Of a stretch of DNA of 47,860 nucleotides, positions 14,349-23,064 are shown one piece after another (position 1 is the stretch's first letter; every line of letters starts with the position of its first letter). A model generated the notes under the pieces. That model worked only from the letters and a program-made list of their open reading frames with translations. It was not told the origin of the DNA and did not search any database. Origin of the DNA: DATFEN01 sp035691285 (GTDB lineage: Bacteria > Acidobacteriota > Vicinamibacteria > Fen-336); contig DASSJI010000019.1 of NCBI GenBank assembly GCA_035691285.1, positions 1 to 47,860 on the forward strand, in the 5' to 3' direction. Position numbers and translations under genes: made by a program.

Positions 14349-16646
14349 ATGCAGGAGAGCAAGCCCGAGGCCGTCAAGGCCGCCCACACGATCCGCGCGG
14401 GCCATGCCGCGAACCCGCAGCCCCTGGAGATCCACACCTCTCCGGACGACCTGAAGCCGTGGGACCTCGACTCGGACCTCCGGCAGGTCGGGGGCCGGCA
14501 CCCGCGCCTCGACGGCCCCCACAAGGTGACCGGCCGCGCGAAGTACACGTACGACCTGAGCCTGCCGGGCATGCTGTGGGGCAGGATGGTCAGGGCCACC
14601 CTCCCCGCCGGCGAGGTCGTGAAGATCGACACCTCGATGGCCGAGGCGCTCCCTGGCGTCAAGGCGGTGTGGACCACGGAGTCACGCCACGTCCGCTTCG
14701 CCGGCCAGGACCTCGCGGCGGTCGCCGCGACGACGCCCGAGATCGCGGCGGATGCGGCGCGGCTGGTCGAGATCACGTACAGCGAGAAGCCCTTCGTCAC
14801 GGACCTGCGCCGCGCCATGGAGGATGACGCGCCGGCGGTCTACGAGGAGGGCCAGGCGCCCAAGAGCGACGTCCCCCTGCGCGGGAACGTCCGCGGTCCG
14901 CAGGCGCCTCGCCGGGGCGGCGCGCGCGGTGACGTCGAAAGGGGGCTCGCCGAGTCCGACGCCAGCGTCGAGGCCACGTACTACCTTCCCGTCCACACCC
15001 ACTCTCCCCTCGAGACCCACGGCGTGATCGCGAAGTGGGAGGGCGACCAGCTCACGATCCACGCCTCGACCCAGGGCATCTTCACCGTCCGCGACGGCGT
15101 GGCCGAGGCCCTCGGCGTCGACCGCAAGAACGTGACGGTCCTGACCGAGCACATGGGCGGCGGCTTCGGCAGCAAGCTGAGCCCCTCCGCCACCGGGAGC
15201 GCCTTCGCCGTCGTGGCATGCAAGCTCGCGAAGCAGGCCGGGGCGCCGGTCAAGCTGATGCTCGACCGGAACGAGGAGCACCTCTGCACCGGCAACGCGC
15301 CGGCCGCCCTCATGACCGTCCGCCTGGGTGCCAGGCGGGACGGCAGCCTGCTGGCCCTGCACCACCGCTCCTTCGGCACGGCGGGGATCGCCGGCGGCGC
15401 CGGCACCGGAGGCCCGGCGGGAGCGCTGTACGCCAACACCCCGAACGTGAAGATCGAGGAGCACGACGTCTTCACGAACGCAGGGCCGGCCGCGCCGCTG
15501 CGCGCGCCGGGCCACCCGCAGGGCGCCTTCGCCCTCGAGTCGGCGATGGACGAGCTGGCCGAGAAGCTCGGCATCGATCCCCTGGAGCTGCGGCGCAAGA
15601 ACGAGTCCTCGCCCGTGCGCCTGCTGCAATACGACGCCGGCGCCAAGGCGATCGGCTGGGAGCGGCGGAACAGGAAGGCCGGCGATGCGCCCGGGCCGCG
15701 GAAGCGCGGCCTGGGCATGGCCAACGGCAACTGGTACGTGATCGCGCGCGACGACGTGCAGGCCGAGGTCCGCGTCCACCGTGACGGCAGCGTGGAGGTG
15801 CAGGCGGGCGCCCAGGACATCGGCACCGGCTTCCGCACCGCGATGGCCATCGTGGCGGCCGAGGAGCTGGGGCTCGAGCCGGCGCAGGTCAAGGTGAACG
15901 TGGGAGACACCCGGCTGCCTCCCGGCCCGACCTCGGGCGGCAGCAACACCACGAACTCGGTCGCTCCCGCGGTGCGTCTGGCGGCGAACCAGGCGCGCCG
16001 AAAGCTGTTCGAGCTCGCGGCGCCCCTCCTGGGCGCGAGGCCCGAGGAGCTCGACGCTGCGAACGGCCGCATCGCCGTCGCGAAGACGCCCGGGCGAAGC
16101 GTCGCCTTCAAGCAGGCCGCCGCGCGGATGCCCGGGGAGACGATCGCCGCCCGCGTGGACAGGCCGAAGCAGTTCGAGACCTATCGCGGCGACATCGCCG
16201 GCACCCAGTTCGCCGAGGTCGAGGTGGACACGGAGACCGGCCAGGTCCGGGTCGTGAAGATGGTGTCGGTCAACGACTGCGGGATCCCCATCAACGCCCT
16301 GACCACCGAGAGCCAGGTGATCGGCTCCATGATCCAGGGCGCGAGCTGGGCGCTCCTCGAGAACCGCATCCTGGACCGCAACATGGGCACGATGGTCAAC
16401 CCCAACCTGGAGTCCTACAAGATCCTGAACCCGGCCGACATGTTCGAGGCGGTCTCGCTCCTGTCGCCGGTGGCCAACGGCGGGAACAACACCTCGGCGG
16501 CCGGCATCGGCGAGCCGCCCATCGTGCCGACGCTGGCGGCCATCGCCAACGCGGTCTTCAACGCCACGGGCGCCCGGATCCGCGAGCTGCCGATCACGCC
16601 GGACCGGGTGCTCGCGGCCCTGGCCGAGCAGCGGAGGCGCGCATGA
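14349..16646 (+). CDS. Molybdenum hydroxylase large (Moco-binding) subunit (PaoC/xanthine-dehydrogenase-like)
   Basis: 765 residues, the catalytic subunit. After VGGRHPRLDGPHKVTGRAKY come the molybdopterin-binding GGGFGSKL (270-277) and the C-terminal AAGIGEPP, whose Glu722 matches the general-base Glu of the family. The substrate is probably an aldehyde or an N-heterocycle; sequence alone does not say. No signal peptide is visible, so it would be exported by riding with the Tat-tagged FeS subunit. Start ATG 14349 lies four bases after the upstream stop. It overlaps the FAD subunit in an ATGA. No XdhC/PaoD-type maturation gene is in the window. Confidence 0.92.
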   Translation: MQESKPEAVKAAHTIRAGHAANPQPLEIHTSPDDLKPWDLDSDLRQVGGRHPRLDGPHKVTGRAKYTYDLSLPGMLWGRMVRATLPAGEVVKIDTSMAEALPGVKAVWTTESRHVRFAGQDLAAVAATTPEIAADAARLVEITYSEKPFVTDLRRAMEDDAPAVYEEGQAPKSDVPLRGNVRGPQAPRRGGARGDVERGLAESDASVEATYYLPVHTHSPLETHGVIAKWEGDQLTIHASTQGIFTVRDGVAEALGVDRKNVTVLTEHMGGGFGSKLSPSATGSAFAVVACKLAKQAGAPVKLMLDRNEEHLCTGNAPAALMTVRLGARRDGSLLALHHRSFGTAGIAGGAGTGGPAGALYANTPNVKIEEHDVFTNAGPAAPLRAPGHPQGAFALESAMDELAEKLGIDPLELRRKNESSPVRLLQYDAGAKAIGWERRNRKAGDAPGPRKRGLGMANGNWYVIARDDVQAEVRVHRDGSVEVQAGAQDIGTGFRTAMAIVAAEELGLEPAQVKVNVGDTRLPPGPTSGGSNTTNSVAPAVRLAANQARRKLFELAAPLLGARPEELDAANGRIAVAKTPGRSVAFKQAAARMPGETIAARVDRPKQFETYRGDIAGTQFAEVEVDTETGQVRVVKMVSVNDCGIPINALTTESQVIGSMIQGASWALLENRILDRNMGTMVNPNLESYKILNPADMFEAVSLLSPVANGGNNTSAAGIGEPPIVPTLAAIANAVFNATGARIRELPITPDRVLAALAEQRRRA

Positions 16647-17614
16647 ACCGCTTCGAGCTCGCCCGCGCCCGCTCCGTGTCCGAGGCCCGCGAGCTCGTGG
16701 GCCAGAAGCCCGGCAGCGTCCTGAAGGCCGGCGGCATCGACCTGCTCGACCACATGAAGGAGCGCCTCGTCGAACCGCCGCGGGTCGTGGACGTCAAGGG
16801 CATCTCCGGCCTCGACCAGATCACGGCCGAGCCGGACGGCTCGCTCCGCATCGGGCCGCTCGTCACGCTGGCCCGGGTCGCGGCCGATGCCTTCGTGCTC
16901 AAGACGCACGCCGCGCTGGCCGAGGCCTGCGGCGAGGCGGCCTCGCCCCAGATCCGCAACGTCGCGACCATCGGCGGCAACGTCCTCCAGCGCCCCCGCT
17001 GCTGGTACTACCGGCTCGAGTCGTACCGCTGCCTGAAGAAGGGCGGGGAGGTGTGCTACGCGATCGGCGGCGAGAACCGCTACCACGTGATCTTCGGCGG
17101 CGGTCCGTCGTACGCGCCGCATCCCTCGAACGCTGCGGTGGCCCTCGTGGCCCTGGACGCGAGCTTCGTCCTGGACGGGCCGAAGGGACCCCGGACGCTG
17201 AAGGCGAGCGAGTTCTTCGTCCCGCCGGCGAAGGACCCCGAGCGGGAGAACCAGCTCGAGAGCGGCGAGCTGCTCGTCGAGATCCGGGTCCCCCCCGCGC
17301 CGCAAGTGCGCTCGACGTTCGGCTCGGTACGCGAGCGACAGGCGTTCGATTGGCCCCTGGTCGCCGCGGCCGCGGCGGTGCGCGCCGAGGCTGGCGTCGT
17401 CAAGGAGGCCCGCATCGTCCTCGGCGCGGTGGCGCCGATACCCTGGCGCGTGCCCCGGGCGGAGCAGGCCCTGGTCGGCAAGGCCCTCGACGACGCCTCC
17501 GCTCAGGCGGCGGCGCGTGCGGCGATCATCGGCGCGGCGCCTTTGTCCGACAACGGCTACAAGGTCAGCCTCGTCCAGACCCTGCTGCGGCGGACGCTGC
17601 TGAAGCTCGCGTGA
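16643..17614 (+). CDS. Molybdenum hydroxylase FAD-binding subunit (PaoB/HbaD-like) with an incomplete [4Fe-4S] loop
   Basis: 323 residues. The FAD site is seen in VLKAGGIDLLDHMK and NVATIGGNVLQR. Like PaoB and the 4-hydroxybenzoyl-CoA reductase beta subunit it has an inserted loop with conserved cysteines: Cys120 (QRPRCWYY), Cys130 (SYRCLKK) and Cys138 (GEVCYAIGG). The fourth cysteine, which precedes the HPSD motif in relatives, is missing; the site reads GGGPSYAPHPS, with Tyr/Ser near 157. The extra [4Fe-4S] cluster may therefore be absent or use another ligand. ATG 16643 overlaps the Mo-subunit stop. The gene order FeS-Mo-FAD differs from paoA-paoB-paoC. Confidence 0.9.
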   Translation: MNRFELARARSVSEARELVGQKPGSVLKAGGIDLLDHMKERLVEPPRVVDVKGISGLDQITAEPDGSLRIGPLVTLARVAADAFVLKTHAALAEACGEAASPQIRNVATIGGNVLQRPRCWYYRLESYRCLKKGGEVCYAIGGENRYHVIFGGGPSYAPHPSNAAVALVALDASFVLDGPKGPRTLKASEFFVPPAKDPERENQLESGELLVEIRVPPAPQVRSTFGSVRERQAFDWPLVAAAAAVRAEAGVVKEARIVLGAVAPIPWRVPRAEQALVGKALDDASAQAAARAAIIGAAPLSDNGYKVSLVQTLLRRTLLKLA

Positions 17615-17832
17615 GGACCGCCATGGAGACGAGCCGCGACGTTCCGCTCTGCCGCAAGCTCCGCACGCGGATGTACTACGTGAAGGGGCGCGACCACGAG
17701 GACCTGCGCCGCTCGGGCCCCGAGGCGCAGTACTGGTGCGCCAAGACGGCGACCGTCCTCGGCCCCGACGACGTGTACTGCTCCCCCGAGGCCTGCCAGC
17801 CCGAGCGCGCCTGCTTCGAGGGCGACGAGTAG
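17611..17832 (+). CDS. Small Cys-rich protein in the molybdenum hydroxylase operon
   Basis: 73 residues from GTG 17611, which overlaps the FAD-subunit stop (GTGA), or 69 from the ATG at 17623. It contains five cysteines, three clustered near the C-terminus (YCSPEACQPERACFE), one in YWCAKTA and one in PLCRK. I do not recognise the family. The Cys pattern could bind iron or zinc, and the tight coupling to an FeS/Mo enzyme suggests a role in its assembly or electron transfer, but this is inference. Confidence 0.65.
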   Translation: MRTAMETSRDVPLCRKLRTRMYYVKGRDHEDLRRSGPEAQYWCAKTATVLGPDDVYCSPEACQPERACFEGDE

Positions 17833-17918
17833 GCCGAGCCGACCACGGCTCCTCGCGACAAGGACCTTGCCATTCGGCCCCAGCAGGTCCAGTATCACGG
17901 CCCTGGCAAGGAGGGCAT

Positions 17919-18353
17919 ATGAAGCGGAGCTTGCGCGTAACCGGGTTGCTGGCGGTCTTTGCACTGGGCGCATGGTGGGGCGGATCCGTCGCCAGGAGCC
18001 AGACCGGGGTCGTCCACGTCGACTCCGCCAAGGCCGCCTACAAGGAGGTCGCGCCAGGCGCCTCGACGACCGTGGTGTGGGGCGACATCGACAAGGGGCC
18101 GTTCGGGGCGTTCACCAAGTTCGTCCCCGGCATGAGCAACGCCCTCCACACCCACACGAACGGCTCGCGCCTCGTGGTGATCAAGGGCGCCTACGTCTAC
18201 AAGCCGGAGAAGGGCCCGGAGAAGCGGGTCGGGGCCGGTGAGTACATCTTCATCCCAGGCGGCGACCGCCACGCCACAGGAGCCGATCCCAAGGAGGGTG
18301 CGCTCTTCTATCAGGAGTCGGACGGGAAGTTCGACCTGAACTTCGTCAAGTAG
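17919..18353 (+). CDS. Secreted cupin-domain protein
   Basis: 144 residues. An N-terminal signal segment (KRSLRVTGLLAVFALGAWWG) precedes a small cupin barrel: SNALHTHTNGSRLVVIKG carries the first metal-binding histidines and GEYIFIPGGDRHATG the second motif with its His. The start is decided by the strong AAGGAGGG seven bases before the ATG. It follows the molybdenum hydroxylase operon by 86 bases and has a weak promoter candidate of its own (TTGCCA at 17867-17872, CAGTAT at 17890-17895), so it may be separately transcribed. Enzymatic or binding function unknown. It converges on the next gene with only four bases between stops. Confidence 0.82.
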   Translation: MKRSLRVTGLLAVFALGAWWGGSVARSQTGVVHVDSAKAAYKEVAPGASTTVVWGDIDKGPFGAFTKFVPGMSNALHTHTNGSRLVVIKGAYVYKPEKGPEKRVGAGEYIFIPGGDRHATGADPKEGALFYQESDGKFDLNFVK

Positions 18354-18357
18354 CCCG

Positions 18358-20121
18358 TCAGTCCGGCTCCATCCAAGCCCCGGCGACGGCGAGCTCCCCG
18401 TCCCACGGCCCCTCGCCGGGGCGGCGCACGCGCAGGAAGTTGCGCCCGGACCGGACGGCGTCCGCCGGCACGGCGACCTCGCGGTCGGTCCATCCGGGGC
18501 CGACATCGACGGCGCCGAGGAACCGGTCGTTGACCAGGATGCGGAGGCGTTGACCCTCTGCCTCGGTCCGCACCCGAATGCCGAAGCGGTATGCGCGCGG
18601 CCCGTGGAGCGGAATCACGAAGCCTGCCGAGCCCGCCACGATCCGGCGGGCGATCGCGCCGTCCTCCTCCCGGGGCGCGGACCAGCCGTCCTCCAGGAAC
18701 ATGCGCTCGTCGAGGCCCATGCGCACGCCCCAGCGGGCGTGGCGCCGCTGCATGTACAGCGACTCCCAGTCGGCGGGCGAGCGGCCGCTCCCCCACCACT
18801 CGAAGATCGACGCGGGCAGCGAGAACGGCGAGCCCACGCGGCGGTCGACGCCCGCCACCGCGGCGCGCCCCATCTCCTCGAAGGACACCGGCGCCGAGTA
18901 ATCCCAGGCGCCGCTCGCGAAGTGCGAAGCCAGGAGCGCGTTCCACAGCGCGAACGCGGCCACCAGGGCGCTCGCGAGGGCCATGGGCCGGCGAGAGGAG
19001 AACGCCGCGAGCCACGCGACCGCGATGGCCAGACCGACGCCGAAGACGGGCAGCAGGGCGTCGAAGCGGCGCGCGCCGAAGGCCGCGCCGCCCCACCAGT
19101 CCGCGACGCCGGCGTTGACGCGGGCGAGCGCCAGAAAGAAGGCAGCCGCCCCCAGCAGTCGCAGCGGCGCACGGCGGAGCCAGGCCAGGAGGCCGACGGC
19201 TCCGAGGTAGAGGAGCGGGGACCAGGAGAACAGGCCGTGGCGCGGCGAGAAGAGAACGCCCGCCCAGGCGGGAGCGCCTGCGATGAAGCCCTCGCCCTGG
19301 GGAATCGTGAGCCAGGAGCCGTAGAGGAGCTTCCAGACGAGCATCTGCGGCGAGAAGGCCAGGAGCGCGGTGGCAGCGAACGCCAGCACCTCGGCGCCGA
19401 GCTTCCGCCAGCGCGCCGGCGCCAGCACGCGTGGGAGGAGCGCGGCGGCCCAGAGCAGCGCGATCAGGACGTCGCCCCAGCGCATCAGCGCCACGAGCCC
19501 ACAAGCCGCTCCCAGCCCAGCGCCTCGTCGCGCGCCTTCGGGGGAGGGCCGCAGCCACAGGTCCACGAACAGCGCCGCAGCCGCGAAAGCCGGCGCATGG
19601 GCCATGGTCGGCGCGTAGGCCAGATAGAAGTAGAGGAAGGTCCCGAAGCCGATGCCGAGCGTCGCGACGAGGGCCGGACCGGATCCGCTCTCGCGGGAAG
19701 CCGTGCGGTACAGCAGGACGAGACCCAGCCAGCCGTACAGCAGGCCTGCGAACGCTACGGCATCGTCGTAGAAGCCGCCGAGGCCGTCGGGCGGGCGTCC
19801 CGCGGCGCGCGTCAGGAGGTCCGCGACGAGGAAGAAGGGCGCCCAGGCGATCGCCGGGCCCACCGGGTGCGCGTTGCCCGTGCGGCCGAGCGGCGTGAGG
19901 CGCGCGTCGGACTCGCCGCGAGGCGCCACGAACGCATAGTCGTTGGCGAGGTCGAGGTCGCGGTCCACCGCGAGCGAGCGCAGGTAGACGTAGTGGTCGA
20001 TCCCGTCGGAGGTGATGCGGTGCTCGTGGGACAGCAGGATCCCGGCGAGCAGCGCCAGGGCCAGGAGGAGGACTCGAAGCCCCGGATCGCGGAGGAGCTT
20101 CGCGTCCTCGCGATCCGCCAC
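18358..20121 (-). CDS. Large membrane protein, probable GT-C/GT39-like glycosyltransferase
   Basis: 587 residues. After the first membrane helix (LRVLLLALALLAGILLSHEH) is a short acidic loop (ITSDGIDHYVYLRSLAVDRD) resembling the DD/ED loop of dolichyl-phosphate-sugar-dependent GT-C enzymes. About ten to twelve helices follow, then a C-terminal soluble domain of ~170 residues with a beta-sandwich look (AYRFGIRVRTEAEGQRLRIL). The likely role is transfer of a lipid-linked sugar outside the membrane; the acceptor is unknown. It starts four bases after the Mrp stop, so it is the last gene of the ccdA-tlpA-mrp run. Confidence 0.65.
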   Translation of the reverse strand: MADREDAKLLRDPGLRVLLLALALLAGILLSHEHRITSDGIDHYVYLRSLAVDRDLDLANDYAFVAPRGESDARLTPLGRTGNAHPVGPAIAWAPFFLVADLLTRAAGRPPDGLGGFYDDAVAFAGLLYGWLGLVLLYRTASRESGSGPALVATLGIGFGTFLYFYLAYAPTMAHAPAFAAAALFVDLWLRPSPEGARRGAGLGAACGLVALMRWGDVLIALLWAAALLPRVLAPARWRKLGAEVLAFAATALLAFSPQMLVWKLLYGSWLTIPQGEGFIAGAPAWAGVLFSPRHGLFSWSPLLYLGAVGLLAWLRRAPLRLLGAAAFFLALARVNAGVADWWGGAAFGARRFDALLPVFGVGLAIAVAWLAAFSSRRPMALASALVAAFALWNALLASHFASGAWDYSAPVSFEEMGRAAVAGVDRRVGSPFSLPASIFEWWGSGRSPADWESLYMQRRHARWGVRMGLDERMFLEDGWSAPREEDGAIARRIVAGSAGFVIPLHGPRAYRFGIRVRTEAEGQRLRILVNDRFLGAVDVGPGWTDREVAVPADAVRSGRNFLRVRRPGEGPWDGELAVAGAWMEPD

Positions 20122-20125
20122 GCGC

Positions 20126-21196
20126 TCAGGCCGTCTGGATGACCCGCAGGACGCGCATGGCCTGGATCGAGATCTGCGCCGCGACCTTGCCGGCCACCGC
20201 CTCGAAGGCCTGGGCCGCCAGGGCGTCCGGCGCCGCGGCCACGATCGGCCTGCCCTCGTCGCCGCCGCTGCGCACGCGGGTGTCGATCGGCACCTCGCCC
20301 AGGAACGGGATGCCCATGTCCTGGGCCATGCGCTGGCCGCCGCCGCGGCCGAAGATGTCCGTGCGCTCGCCGCAGTGCGGGCAGGCGAAGTAGCTCATGT
20401 TCTCCACGGCGCCCAGGATCGGGATGTTGAGCTGGCGGAACATCTGGACGGCCTTGCGGACGTCGGAGATCGACACCCCTTGCGGGGTGGTCACGACCAC
20501 GGCGCCCGCCACCGGCACGCTCTGGCTCAGGCTCAAGGCCACGTCGCCCGTGCCCGGAGGCAGGTCGACGACGAGGTAGTCCAGCTCGCCCCAGGCCACG
20601 TCCCGCATGAACTGCTGCATCGCGCCGTGGAGCATGGGGCCGCGCCAGATCACGGGCTGGTCGGGCGGCACCAGCATGCCCATCGAGATGACGCGGAGGC
20701 CATGGGCCTCGACGGGGACCATCTTCTTGTCCTCGGTGACCTCGGGCTGCCCGGCGATGCCGAGCATCTGGGGCAGGTTCGGGCCGTACACGTCGGCGTC
20801 CATCAGCCCGACCCGGGCCCCTGTCTTGAGCAGCGACAGGGCCAGGTTCACCGCGGTCGTGGACTTCCCGACGCCGCCCTTGCCGGCGCCCACGACCACG
20901 ATGTTGCGGATCCCGGGCACGCCCTGCCGGCCGAAACCTCCGCGGGCCCTCACGTCGGCCGTCATCCGGGCGCGCGCCGCCGTGACGCCGGGAAGCGCGC
21001 GCACGACCCGCTCGGCCTCGGCTTTCATCTCGTCGCGGACGGGGCAGGCGGGCGTGGTCAGCTCGATGGTGAAGTCCACCTCCCCGCCCTCGATGCGGAC
21101 GTCCTTGACGAAGTTCAGGGTCACGATGTCCTTGTGGAGGTCGGGGTCCTTGACGGCGCGCAGCGCGTCCAGGACCTGCTCGCGGTTCGCGCTCAA
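20126..21196 (-). CDS. apbC: Mrp/NBP35-family Fe-S cluster carrier P-loop ATPase
   Basis: 356 residues. An N-terminal MIP18/DUF59 domain (LDALRAVKDPDLHKDIV, with a conserved Cys in TTPACPVRDEM) is followed by the deviant Walker A motif GKGGVGKSTTAVNLA (~105-119) and, near 276, the CPHC pair that binds a bridging [4Fe-4S] cluster. Mrp proteins scaffold and deliver Fe-S clusters to target enzymes. The start is TTG 21196: a GGAGG six bases upstream supports it, and the only earlier frame runs back into the thioredoxin gene. It follows the TlpA gene by 13 bases. The FeS-rich molybdenum hydroxylase 3.5 kb away is a possible client. Confidence 0.92.
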   Translation of the reverse strand: MSANREQVLDALRAVKDPDLHKDIVTLNFVKDVRIEGGEVDFTIELTTPACPVRDEMKAEAERVVRALPGVTAARARMTADVRARGGFGRQGVPGIRNIVVVGAGKGGVGKSTTAVNLALSLLKTGARVGLMDADVYGPNLPQMLGIAGQPEVTEDKKMVPVEAHGLRVISMGMLVPPDQPVIWRGPMLHGAMQQFMRDVAWGELDYLVVDLPPGTGDVALSLSQSVPVAGAVVVTTPQGVSISDVRKAVQMFRQLNIPILGAVENMSYFACPHCGERTDIFGRGGGQRMAQDMGIPFLGEVPIDTRVRSGGDEGRPIVAAAPDALAAQAFEAVAGKVAAQISIQAMRVLRVIQTA

Positions 21197-21209
21197 GGTC
21201 GTCCTCCGG

Positions 21210-21716
21210 TCAGGAGCGTCTCGAGAGGGCCTCGTCGACGGCGCTCTGCAGGATCCGGAACTTGTCGGGGTTGGCCCCCAGGATGCGCCTCTTGATGTTG
21301 CCATCGGCGTCGATCACGAACGTCGTCGGGAAGCCGTGGTTCGCGTCGTAGGCGTCCTGGAGCTTCTCGTCGCCCAGGAGCTGGCGGTACGGGATGCGCC
21401 GCTCGACGACGAAGTCCTGGATCTCCTTCGGCTCGCCCGACTCGAACACGACGCCGATCACCTCGACGCCGCGCGGCGCGTTCCTGCGCCAGAACTCGGC
21501 GTAGTCGGGGATCTCCTGGAGGCAGGGCCCGCACCAGGTGGCCCAGAAGTCCAGCACCACGACCTTGCCCTTGAGAGCCGCGAGGCTCAGGGTTCCGCCC
21601 CCGAGGTCCCGAAGCTCGAAGGGAGGCGCGACCCCGAGCTTCTGCGGGGGCGGTGCCCCGCAGGCCGCCGCGAGGAGCGGCAGGGCCAGTAGAGGGAAGA
21701 GACGGGGACGACGCAT
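21210..21716 (-). CDS. TlpA/ResA-like thioredoxin lipoprotein
   Basis: 168 residues. The signal peptide ends in a lipobox LAAAC, making Cys19 the lipid-modified residue, so the protein should be anchored outside the inner membrane. The redox motif is WCGPC (61-65) and the cis-Pro region is HGFPTTFVID. It probably reduces disulfides of exported proteins or cytochrome c, taking electrons from the CcdA-type protein encoded just upstream. A perfect -10 box TATAAT (21728-21723) lies six bases before the ATG with no Shine-Dalgarno, so it may also be transcribed on its own as a leaderless message. Confidence 0.92.
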   Translation of the reverse strand: MRRPRLFPLLALPLLAAACGAPPPQKLGVAPPFELRDLGGGTLSLAALKGKVVVLDFWATWCGPCLQEIPDYAEFWRRNAPRGVEVIGVVFESGEPKEIQDFVVERRIPYRQLLGDEKLQDAYDANHGFPTTFVIDADGNIKRRILGANPDKFRILQSAVDEALSRRS

Positions 21717-21722
21717 CTTTCT

Positions 21723-21728
21723 ATTATA
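21723..21728 (-). promoter_or_regulatory. TATAAT -10 box directly before the tlpA-like gene
   Basis: On the minus strand TATAAT is followed by AGAAAG and the ATG at 21716. I see no good -35 at 16-18 bases. The distance to the ATG would place the transcription start at or next to the start codon. Confidence 0.5.
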
Positions 21729-21743
21729 CGTCGCCAGAGCCCT

Positions 21744-22481
21744 TCAACCGATGCGAGTGAGGGCGGGGAAGAGACGCGAGAAGTAGACCGCGAGGATCGT
21801 GAGACGGTCCGTGACGAGGAGCAGGCCCACGGCCACGAGCAGCCCGCCGGAGGCGACCTCCACGGCGTGCATGTGGCGCTTCATGCGACCCGAGGCCGCG
21901 AAGAAGCCGTTGATCGCCAGGCCCGAGAGCAGGAAGGGGATGCCGAGGCCGGCGGAATAGGCCGCGAGCAGCAACACGCCCTGGCCCACTGTCTCCTGCT
22001 GCGACGCGTAGACGAGGATCGCGCCGAGGATCGGGCCGATACAGGGCGTCCAGCCGAAGGCGAACGCCAGGCCCACCACGTAGGCGCCGACGAGACCCAG
22101 GGGCTTGGAGCGCAGCTCGGCCCGCTTCTCGTACAGCAGCCAGGGAATGCGCAGCACTCCCGCGGTGTGCAGCCCGAGCACGATGATGAGCGCGCCCCCG
22201 ATGACGGCCAGGACGCGCTTGTACTGCTGCAGGTAGTAGCCGACCAGGGTCGCCGCTGCGCCCAGGGCGACGAACACCGTCGAGAAGCCCAGGACGAAGA
22301 GCAGGCTGGTGACGGCCACGCGCCGCACGAGCTCACGCGGCGCCTCGCTGTCGCGATACTGCGACACGTTCGCGCCGCTGATGAACGAGAGGTAGCCGGG
22401 GACGATCGGGAGGACGCACGGCGAGACGAACGACACGACGCCCGCGCCGAAGGCGGCGAAGAGCGAAACCGACGATTGCAT
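21744..22481 (-). CDS. ccdA: CcdA/DsbD-type transmembrane thiol-disulfide electron carrier
   Basis: 245 residues and about six to seven helices. The two redox cysteines are in FVSPCVLPIVPGY and FGWTPCIGPILG, the standard CcdA pair. The protein carries reducing equivalents from cytoplasmic thioredoxin across the membrane to TlpA-type proteins, here encoded 27 bases downstream. ATG 22481 is chosen because it is preceded by GGGGGCG and gives the normal N-terminus; in-frame ATGs at 22493 and 22490 are alternatives. Confidence 0.92.
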   Translation of the reverse strand: MQSSVSLFAAFGAGVVSFVSPCVLPIVPGYLSFISGANVSQYRDSEAPRELVRRVAVTSLLFVLGFSTVFVALGAAATLVGYYLQQYKRVLAVIGGALIIVLGLHTAGVLRIPWLLYEKRAELRSKPLGLVGAYVVGLAFAFGWTPCIGPILGAILVYASQQETVGQGVLLLAAYSAGLGIPFLLSGLAINGFFAASGRMKRHMHAVEVASGGLLVAVGLLLVTDRLTILAVYFSRLFPALTRIG

Positions 22482-22584
22482 CGCCCCCATCATTGCCCGA
22501 AACGCTCGAGTGCGAAAGCACCCCACTCGTGCGACGCCAGACCGTGGCCTCCTCGTCGCTCCGGAGAACCCCTACCTGCGGGCC

Positions 22585-22947
22585 CTAACGCGCTTCGGCT
22601 GAGAGGGCGGGCGCGCTCTCGGCGATCTCCAGGATGACCTGGAAGATCGGGCAGCCAGGAGCGTCCGGATCCGCATGAAACTCATCCGGGTGAAACGGGC
22701 ATTGCTTGAGGATCGGGTAGTGCTCGACCGCCCTCAGCTGGTCGCGATAGTCGGCGATCTTCTGCAGCGCGACCTTGCGGGTCTCAAAGAGCCCATGCTT
22801 GGCGCAGACATCATCGATGCGAGAAAAGTCGTGGGGTGTGAGGAGAACCGACACGCTGCTGTCGGGCTTCGAGAGGCACCACGGACAGATGGTGGCGATG
22901 GTCCAGGCGCCGTGCAGTATGCAGTAGGCCCTGGCATCGTCGCGCAT
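22585..22947 (-). CDS. Small Cys/His-rich hypothetical protein
   Basis: 120 residues. Pairs of Cys/His suggest metal binding: YCILHG and CPWC near the N-terminus, CAKHG in the middle, and CPFHPDEFHADPDAPGCP near the C-terminus. I do not recognise the family. ATG 22947 is favoured: a -10-like TATGAT lies nine bases upstream with a weak GAGAG between. It precedes ccdA by 103 bases on the same strand, so it may or may not belong to that unit. Confidence 0.65.
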   Translation of the reverse strand: MRDDARAYCILHGAWTIATICPWCLSKPDSSVSVLLTPHDFSRIDDVCAKHGLFETRKVALQKIADYRDQLRAVEHYPILKQCPFHPDEFHADPDAPGCPIFQVILEIAESAPALSAEAR

Positions 22948-23064
22948 CAATCTCTCATCATAACACCGCTCGTCCCGTGGCGCGCTCCCCGGCGCATCGC
23001 CGAAGGGGTAGACTCCGCGCACCTCCGCAGCCGACCCGTATCACCTGGGAAATGGAGGTGTGGG

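Noticed and set aside
22507..22529. Inverted repeat CGAGTG...CACTCG as a terminator between the small Cys/His gene and ccdA
   Set aside because: Arms are only six bases, no T-run follows on either strand, and such pairs are expected by chance in this base composition.
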